Assembly (NCBI GenBank): GCA_030147325.1
Contig: JASLAA010000239.1
Coordinates: forward strand, 1 to 11,048
Length of the DNA: 11,048 bases
Reading direction: 5' to 3'
Source of the DNA: Arthrobacter sp.
Lineage (GTDB): Bacteria > Actinomycetota > Actinomycetes > Actinomycetales > Micrococcaceae
Position numbers and translations under genes: made by a program. Position 1 is the stretch's first letter. Each line of letters starts with the position of its first letter. The notes beneath the pieces are model-generated. The model was not told the DNA's origin and ran no database searches. It saw only the letters and a program-made list of their open reading frames with translations. Positions 6,080-11,048 of this stretch are shown piece by piece.

Positions 6080-7468
6080 CTACCGACCGGCAGCGAAGTT
6101 GAACTCGGTGCAGATGTCCTGTCCGAAGATGAAGCGGCGCAACGGAGCGGTCCGGGCCTCGGCCAGCACGTCGGAGCCCGTGAAGCGGATGCCCGGCACC
6201 CCGTCTCCCACGAGGACGGGAGCGGTGGTGAGGTAGAGCCGGTCGAGGAGCCCGGCCTCGAGGAAGCGCGAGACGGTGTTCCCGCCTCCCTCGACCAGCA
6301 CCCTTGCCAGCCCTCTCGCCTGCAGGATCTCGAGCACCCGCCGCGGAGCGAAGTGCTCGGCGGGCAAGCGCACCACCTCCACCGAGCGCGGCAGGTCCTC
6401 CGGGACCCGGGCGTCGTGGGCGACGAGCCAGAGGGTGGGCACGCCGTCGTCGGCGAGCACCCGGGCGCCCGCCCCCACCTTCGCGGCGGCGTCGAGCACC
6501 ACGCGCACCGGACTGCTGCCCGGCACGTCCTCGACGGCGAGGGAGCAGTCCTCCGCGAGGACGGTCGAAGCGCCGACGACGACGGCGTCCACGAGGGCGC
6601 GCAGCCGCTGCAGGTGCCCTTGGTCACCGCGGTCGTCGTGGAAGCCGGGATCACCGCTCCGCGAGGCGATGAAGCCGTCGAGGCTCTGCCGCAGCTGACC
6701 GATGACGAGCGATTGCCGGGCGCCGGCGAGATAGCCGTACCGGTGAGCCAGTTCCTCGGCCTCGCCGGGCGCCGGAGCAGCCGGCACGACGCCGTCGAGC
6801 AGGGACGTCCAGGCGTCGTCGGAGGGTGCCGCGTCGTGCCGCATGCGGGCCCGCTTCGTCGCGAGGTAACCCGCGTTCTCGGAGCGTTCCGACACGGCGA
6901 GGCCTCGCCGTTCGACGACGGCGATGCCGAGCTCCGTCAGCGCCTCCTCCTTCGCGGGATTCCCCGAGAGCAGGCGGACGGCGCTGATCCCGAGGTCCTG
7001 CAGGATCTCGGCCGCCTGGTCGTAGCGACGCGCATCCACGGGAAGCCCCAGGACGGTGTTCGCGTCCACCGTGTCCACGCCCTGATCCTGCAGCGCATAG
7101 GCCTTCAGCTTCGCGAGCAGGCCGATCCCGCGACCCTCGTGCCCCCGCACGTAGACCACCACCCCACGCTGCTCCGCCGCGATCGCCCCGAGAGCGGCGT
7201 CGAGTTGCTCCCCGCAGTCGCACCGCCATGACCCGAAGGCGTCACCCGTGAGGCACTCGCTATGGACGCGGACGAGCGGAGGCGGACCCGAGGGGTCGGG
7301 GGCTTCATCGGTGATGCCCTGCGCCAGGGCCACGTGCTCCGTTCCCGCGCCGTCGCGGTAGCCGATCATGCGGAAGGTCCCGTACCGGGTGGGCAGCACC
7401 GTCTCCGCGACCCTCTCGACGCTGGCCGGTACCGATCCTGGTGCGAGGCGGGCTGACTGGATGGACAT
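6080..7468 (-). CDS. ribA: GTP cyclohydrolase II fused to a RibD-type reductase domain
   Basis: This 462-residue protein has two riboflavin-pathway domains. Residues about 20-210 are GTP cyclohydrolase II, which opens GTP to 2,5-diamino-6-ribosylamino-4(3H)-pyrimidinone 5'-phosphate. Zinc ligands Cys72, Cys83 and Cys85 (C-x10-C-x-C) lie in HSECLTGDAFGSWRCDCGEQ, the GTP loop is GHEGRGIGL (109-117), and DTVDAN and DARRYD follow. Residues about 250-460 are a RibD_C/DHFR-like reductase: QSLDGFIA, VVVGASTVLAED (297-307), RVVLD (322-326), and VEGGGNTVSRFLEAGLLDRL (392-411). There is no DHBP synthase domain before RibA and no deaminase domain before the reductase. The ATG at 7468 has TAAGG upstream. 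No FMN-riboswitch-like sequence is visible in the 72-base leader. A LysR gene lies immediately upstream on the same strand. This may be a second, specialised copy beside a housekeeping rib operon. Confidence 0.9.
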   Translation of the reverse strand: MSIQSARLAPGSVPASVERVAETVLPTRYGTFRMIGYRDGAGTEHVALAQGITDEAPDPSGPPPLVRVHSECLTGDAFGSWRCDCGEQLDAALGAIAAEQRGVVVYVRGHEGRGIGLLAKLKAYALQDQGVDTVDANTVLGLPVDARRYDQAAEILQDLGISAVRLLSGNPAKEEALTELGIAVVERRGLAVSERSENAGYLATKRARMRHDAAPSDDAWTSLLDGVVPAAPAPGEAEELAHRYGYLAGARQSLVIGQLRQSLDGFIASRSGDPGFHDDRGDQGHLQRLRALVDAVVVGASTVLAEDCSLAVEDVPGSSPVRVVLDAAAKVGAGARVLADDGVPTLWLVAHDARVPEDLPRSVEVVRLPAEHFAPRRVLEILQARGLARVLVEGGGNTVSRFLEAGLLDRLYLTTAPVLVGDGVPGIRFTGSDVLAEARTAPLRRFIFGQDICTEFNFAAGR

Positions 7469-7540
7469 GCAACAACCTTAGGAGTGTGACGGGGTGTCGG
7501 GAAAACGGACGACGACGAGCCGACCCGACGGCACCGCCGT

Positions 7541-8458
7541 TCATTGCGGGTGCGTGGGGCGGGGGATGTCCGCTGCAGCGCGCCCTAGGACATCCCGGAA
7601 GGCGAGGACCGCGGGGCGACGCGACCCGGCGCGCCGAGCTGATGTGAAGATGGACCGTCGGGGGTGCTCGGGCAGGTCCAGCAGCCGCACCGGGACGTTC
7701 CGTCCGGTCCAGACCAGATCGGGCATGAGGGCGACGGCGTTGCCGGACTCGATCAGTCGGATCTGGGCCTGCAGGTCCGCCGTCTCGTAGCGCACGTCGG
7801 GCTCGAAGCCGGCACGCCGGCATGCCTGCTCTGCCCAGTGCCGCGATGCCGCTCCCCTGGGCTCCATCACCCATGCCGCGTCCGCGGCCTCGGCGACGGT
7901 GGACACGGAGCTGTGGCCGGCACCCACGAGTGGAACGGCGAGTCGGATGGCGTCCTCGGTCAGCGGAACGTGGTCCAGTTCCGGATGCCGTGGTGCCGCA
8001 TGACCCGGATACTGCTCGGCGATCACGAGATCGAAATCACGCGCGAACGTCTCGTACAGGGCGGTCTCCGGCTCCCGCTGCACCATCTCCACCCGGACGT
8101 CCGGGTAGTCCTGCGTCATGGCCGTCAGGGCGTCCGGCATGAGCGCGAGGGCGGCCGACTGGAAAACCGCCACGCGGACTGTCCCTGACACGGTGGTCAG
8201 GGAGGACGCGAGGTCGGCCTCCGCCCGCTCGAGGGTCTCGAGCAGCTCTGCGGTGTGCGCCACGAGGACCTCGGCCTGCGGTGTCAGGACCACGCGGCGG
8301 CCGGTCTTCCGCAGCAGTTCCACGCCCACCTCCTTCTCCAGCAGGGCCAGCTGCTGCGAGACCGAGGAGGGGCTGTAACTGAGTGCTGCCGCGACGTCCG
8401 CGAGGGTCCCGCGGATCTTCAGTTCGCGCAGCAGGCGTAGCCTGCGCAGATCTAGCAC
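7541..8458 (-). CDS. LysR-family transcriptional regulator, probable regulator of putA
   Basis: The 305-residue protein has an N-terminal winged helix-turn-helix at residues 1-62 (LADVAAALSYSPSSVSQQLA for the helices, then LEKEVGVELLRKTGRRVVLT for the wing), a linker helix (residues 63-90), and a periplasmic-binding-protein-like effector domain starting at GTVRVAVF. It is cytoplasmic and presumably tetrameric, as is the family. The GTG start at 8458 has GGAAGGGG upstream. It is transcribed away from putA across a 144-base gap with dyads, the classic arrangement for a LysR protein controlling its divergent neighbour, so proline or a derivative is the likely effector. That is inference from position. 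The RibA-fusion gene follows 72 bases downstream on the same strand and may be read through; a small hairpin (ACGGC/GCCGT, 7528-7540) overlaps this junction. Confidence 0.9.
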   Translation of the reverse strand: MLDLRRLRLLRELKIRGTLADVAAALSYSPSSVSQQLALLEKEVGVELLRKTGRRVVLTPQAEVLVAHTAELLETLERAEADLASSLTTVSGTVRVAVFQSAALALMPDALTAMTQDYPDVRVEMVQREPETALYETFARDFDLVIAEQYPGHAAPRHPELDHVPLTEDAIRLAVPLVGAGHSSVSTVAEAADAAWVMEPRGAASRHWAEQACRRAGFEPDVRYETADLQAQIRLIESGNAVALMPDLVWTGRNVPVRLLDLPEHPRRSIFTSARRAGSRRPAVLAFRDVLGRAAADIPRPTHPQ

Positions 8459-8483
8459 CCACCGCCCCTTCCGTCGCTTTTCC

Positions 8484-8509
8484 CGACGAATACCCTTCGG
8501 GATTCGTCG
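8484..8509. promoter_or_regulatory. Dyad in the LysR-putA intergenic region, likely operator
   Basis: CGACGAAT at 8484-8491 and ATTCGTCG at 8502-8509 are exact 8-bp inverted repeats. An inner CCC/GGG pair makes an almost continuous 11-bp dyad with one unpaired A and a TTC centre. It is 26 bases from the LysR start codon and 93 from the putA start, a position expected for a LysR recognition site that also permits autoregulation. It is not a textbook T-N11-A box, so the binding assignment is inferred from symmetry and location. Confidence 0.5.
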
Positions 8510-8546
8510 CTATTCCTAATGGTAGGGCGCGATCGATACTGAGGGG

Positions 8547-8560
8547 GAAGTAGCTGCTTC
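8547..8560. promoter_or_regulatory. Second imperfect dyad upstream of putA
   Basis: GAAGTAGCTGCTTC is a 14-base palindrome with one mismatched pair, 42 bases before the putA ATG. It could be an activation-site half of a LysR target or a site for another regulator. Support is limited to symmetry and position. Confidence 0.25.
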
Positions 8561-8602
8561 ACCCTGTGCCCGGCACAAGCCGTTCGACCGAAAGCCGTTG
8601 CC

Positions 8603-11048
8603 ATGACAACCCAGATCCCGCCCCGCGAGGGCATCGCCGCCACAGCGGCACCCCAGGACGCGTCCATCGCCCCCGACCACGGGACCGCGACCCCGTCCTC
8701 CCGCTTCTCCGCAGGACCCGGCGGCTCGACCGACATCCCGGCAGGGCTGCCGGATGCGTCGATCGCGCTGGTTCGGCGCTGGCTCACGGAGGCCTCGACG
8801 GTGCCGGTCGACTCCTCGGCGAAGCAGCTGGCGGGTGTCCTCAAGGACCCGGACGGGCTGGCCTTCACGGTCGGCTTCGTGGACGGCGTCATCCGGCCCG
8901 AGGATCTCACCGTCGCCGCCCGCAATCTGCGGGCCCTCGCCCCGAAGGTCCCCGGCTTCCTCCCCTGGTACATGCGCTCCGCGGTGAAGGTCGGGGCCGC
9001 CGTCGCCCCCGTCCTGCCGCAGGTGGTCATCCCCATCGCCCGACGCGTGCTGCGCGAGATGGTGGGACACCTCATCATCGATGCCTCGGATGCCAGGCTC
9101 GGCCGGTCTATCAGCAGGATCAAGCGCGAGGGTGTGAGCCTGAACGTCAATCTGCTCGGCGAGGCCGTGCTCGGTGACCGGGAGGCGGCGCGCCGCCTCG
9201 AGGGGACCGTCCGGCTGCTGGAGCGACCCGACGTCGACTACGTCTCCATCAAGGTGTCCTCCACGGTCGCTCCGCACCCGGCATGGGCCTTCGAGGAGGC
9301 GGTGCAGCACGTCGCCGGGGAACTCTCTCCGCTGTACGAGCTCGCGGCCCGGGCCGCGAAACCGAAGTTCATCAACCTCGACATGGAGGAGTACAAGGAC
9401 CTCGACCTGACCATCGCCGTCTTCATGGAGATCCTCGATCGTCCCGAGTTCCTCGACCTCGAGGCCGGGATCGTCCTGCAGGCCTACCTTCCCGACTCGT
9501 TGGCGGCCATGATCCGGCTGCAGGAATGGGCAGCGTCCCGCCGTGCCCGGGGAGGCGCCGGCATCAAGGTCCGCGTGGTCAAGGGCGCCAACCTGCCGAT
9601 GGAGCAGGTCGAGGCATCGCTCCACGACTGGCCACTGGCAACCTGGGGATCGAAACAGCAGTCGGACACCCACTACAAACGCGTGCTGAACTACGCGCTG
9701 CAGCCCGGCCATGTGGACAACGTGCGCATCGGCGTCGCTGGCCACAACCTCTTCGACCTCGCCTTCGCCTGGCTGCTCGCCGGCGAGCGCGGTGTCCGCC
9801 ACGGCATCGAGTTCGAGATGCTGCTGGGCATGGCCCAGGGCCAGGCGGAAGCCGTGAAGCGCGACGTCGGTTCGCTGCTCCTCTACACGCCCGTGGTGCA
9901 CCCCCGCGAGTTCGACGTCGCCATCGCGTACCTGATCCGCCGCCTCGAGGAGGGCGCGAGCCAGGACAACTTCATGTCCGCCGTCTTCGAGCTGTCCGAG
10001 AACGAGACGCTGTTCGAGCGGGAGAAGAACCGCTTCCTCGCCTCCCTGATGGACCTCGACACGGTGATCCCCCCGCCGAATCGCCGCCAGGATCGCACCC
10101 TCCCCGCGCCCGTGCATTCGGGGAGCGGCTTCGAGAACACCCCCGACACCGATCCCTCCCTACCGGCCAACCGGGCCTGGGGCCGGGCCATCCTGGAGCG
10201 CGCGGGGTCCTCAGACCTCGGGAACGATGTGGTCGCGGCCACGACCGTCACGCGTGCCGAGGACCTCGAGGACGTGATCGCCGGCGCTTCCTCCGCCGCC
10301 GCCTCATGGGGGTCCCTGACCGGGGCCGAGCGCGCGGCGGTCCTGCACCGTGCGGGCGATGCCCTCGAAGCGCACCGTGCGGCGCTCATGGAGGTCATGG
10401 CCGCCGAGACCGGCAAGACCCTCGACCAAGCCGACCCGGAGATCTCCGAGGCCGTGGACTTCGCGCACTACTACGCCGAGCGGGCCCGCGAGCTCGACGA
10501 CGTCGACGGCGCCTCGTTCTCGCCGGTGAGGCTCACCGTGGTGACGCCGCCGTGGAACTTCCCCGTCGCGATTCCTGCCGGTTCGACCCTCGCCGCCCTC
10601 GCAGCCGGCTCGTCGGTGATCATCAAGCCCGCCTCACAGGCACGCCGCTCCGGCTCCGTCATGGTCGAGGCACTGTGGTCGGCGGGCGTGCCGCGTGAGG
10701 TCCTGCGCCTCGTGCAGGTCGAGGAGGGCGACCTCGGACGCCGGCTCATCTCGGATCCCCGGGTGGACCGCGTCATCCTGACCGGCGGCTACGAGACGGC
10801 CGAGCTGTTCCGCTCCTTCCGGACCGACCTGCCGCTGCTCGCCGAGACCTCCGGCAAGAACGCGATCATCGTGACCCCGAGCGCGGACCTCGACCTCGCC
10901 GCGCGGGACGTCGCCCAGTCCGCCTTCGGGCATGCAGGGCAGAAGTGCTCGGCCGCCTCCCTGGTGATCCTCGTGGGCAGCGTGGGCACATCGCGGCGGT
11001 TCCGCAACCAGCTCCTCGACGCCGTCCGCTCCCTGAGGGTCGGGTACC
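8603..11048 (+). CDS. putA: Bifunctional proline dehydrogenase / L-glutamate gamma-semialdehyde dehydrogenase (PutA), 3' end beyond the window
   Basis: The frame is open to the right edge, giving 815 complete codons of a protein usually about 1,100-1,200 residues long. It oxidises proline to P5C with FAD and then to glutamate with NAD+. The proline dehydrogenase barrel covers about residues 80-470: YVSIKVSS at 213, FINLDMEEYKD at 256, IVLQAYLPDS at 290, VRVVKGANL near 323, and the substrate-binding pair Arg446-Arg447 in YLIRRLEEGA. The aldehyde dehydrogenase part shows TPPWNFP with Asn652, LAETSGKNA with Glu748, and catalytic Cys782 in GHAGQKCSAAS; its C-terminal end is missing. There is no ribbon-helix-helix DNA-binding domain, so it is not a self-repressing PutA. 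The first 45 residues are a low-complexity Ala/Pro/Ser lead. The ATG at 8603 follows the last in-frame stop at 8540; its ribosome binding site is weak (GAAAG, distant). Confidence 0.95.
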   Translation, partial: MTTQIPPREGIAATAAPQDASIAPDHGTATPSSRFSAGPGGSTDIPAGLPDASIALVRRWLTEASTVPVDSSAKQLAGVLKDPDGLAFTVGFVDGVIRPEDLTVAARNLRALAPKVPGFLPWYMRSAVKVGAAVAPVLPQVVIPIARRVLREMVGHLIIDASDARLGRSISRIKREGVSLNVNLLGEAVLGDREAARRLEGTVRLLERPDVDYVSIKVSSTVAPHPAWAFEEAVQHVAGELSPLYELAARAAKPKFINLDMEEYKDLDLTIAVFMEILDRPEFLDLEAGIVLQAYLPDSLAAMIRLQEWAASRRARGGAGIKVRVVKGANLPMEQVEASLHDWPLATWGSKQQSDTHYKRVLNYALQPGHVDNVRIGVAGHNLFDLAFAWLLAGERGVRHGIEFEMLLGMAQGQAEAVKRDVGSLLLYTPVVHPREFDVAIAYLIRRLEEGASQDNFMSAVFELSENETLFEREKNRFLASLMDLDTVIPPPNRRQDRTLPAPVHSGSGFENTPDTDPSLPANRAWGRAILERAGSSDLGNDVVAATTVTRAEDLEDVIAGASSAAASWGSLTGAERAAVLHRAGDALEAHRAALMEVMAAETGKTLDQADPEISEAVDFAHYYAERARELDDVDGASFSPVRLTVVTPPWNFPVAIPAGSTLAALAAGSSVIIKPASQARRSGSVMVEALWSAGVPREVLRLVQVEEGDLGRRLISDPRVDRVILTGGYETAELFRSFRTDLPLLAETSGKNAIIVTPSADLDLAARDVAQSAFGHAGQKCSAASLVILVGSVGTSRRFRNQLLDAVRSLRVGY

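Noticed and set aside
6041..7231. 396-codon open frame on the plus strand
   Set aside because: It is antisense to the RibA-reductase fusion, which has intact zinc cysteines and reductase motifs.
7469..7540. Possible FMN riboswitch before the RibA fusion
   Set aside because: The 72-base leader is too short and lacks the conserved RFN-element blocks.
8516..10117. 533-codon open frame on the minus strand
   Set aside because: It is antisense to putA, whose plus-strand reading shows all proline dehydrogenase motifs. The apparent reading frame is a shadow.
9283..10698. 471-codon open frame on the plus strand
   Set aside because: It overlaps putA in another frame and encodes low-complexity Arg/Gly/Pro sequence. 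PutA motifs are continuous in the correct frame, so there is no frameshift.

Overview
The window reads as ordinary chromosome from a high-GC actinobacterium, most likely Arthrobacter sensu lato or another Micrococcaceae. This is inferred from the strong G/C bias at third codon positions, frequent GTG starts, a DUF3072 protein, the typical actinobacterial PutA variant, and an RmlC N-terminus like that of the Micrococcaceae RmlC-RmlD proteins. No mobile element, CRISPR array, tRNA or rRNA is visible. Several very long open frames on the opposite strand are shadows caused by the GC bias.

Layout, left to right. (1) A minus-strand dTDP-rhamnose segment: rfbB/rmlB and, beyond the left edge, the start of an RmlC-type epimerase. 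Upstream of rfbB on the same strand lies an exported, membrane-tailed protein with an 8-residue x-x-T-G repeat. (2) Divergent from it, a DUF3515 lipoprotein, then an SMP-30/gluconolactonase-like enzyme, ending in a strong hairpin at a convergent junction. (3) A minus-strand SDR oxidoreductase of the general-stress type, divergent from a family 2 glycosyltransferase that is followed by a small DUF3072 protein. A 16-bp perfect hairpin closes this block. (4) A minus-strand fusion of GTP cyclohydrolase II (RibA) with a RibD-type reductase domain, preceded by a LysR-type regulator. (5) Divergent from the LysR gene, putA (bifunctional proline/P5C dehydrogenase), which is cut by the right edge.

Functional links. 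RmlB and RmlC act in series toward dTDP-L-rhamnose for cell-envelope glycans. The LysR gene and putA share a short intergenic region with clear dyads, so proline-responsive control is the simplest reading. The SDR and DUF3072 genes look like stress genes and share a weak GTAAG-containing upstream motif. The most unusual protein is the RibA-reductase fusion. It has neither the deaminase domain of RibD nor a DHBP synthase domain, so it would join step 1 of riboflavin synthesis to the reduction step. I see no convincing multi-gene novel defence or mobile system here.
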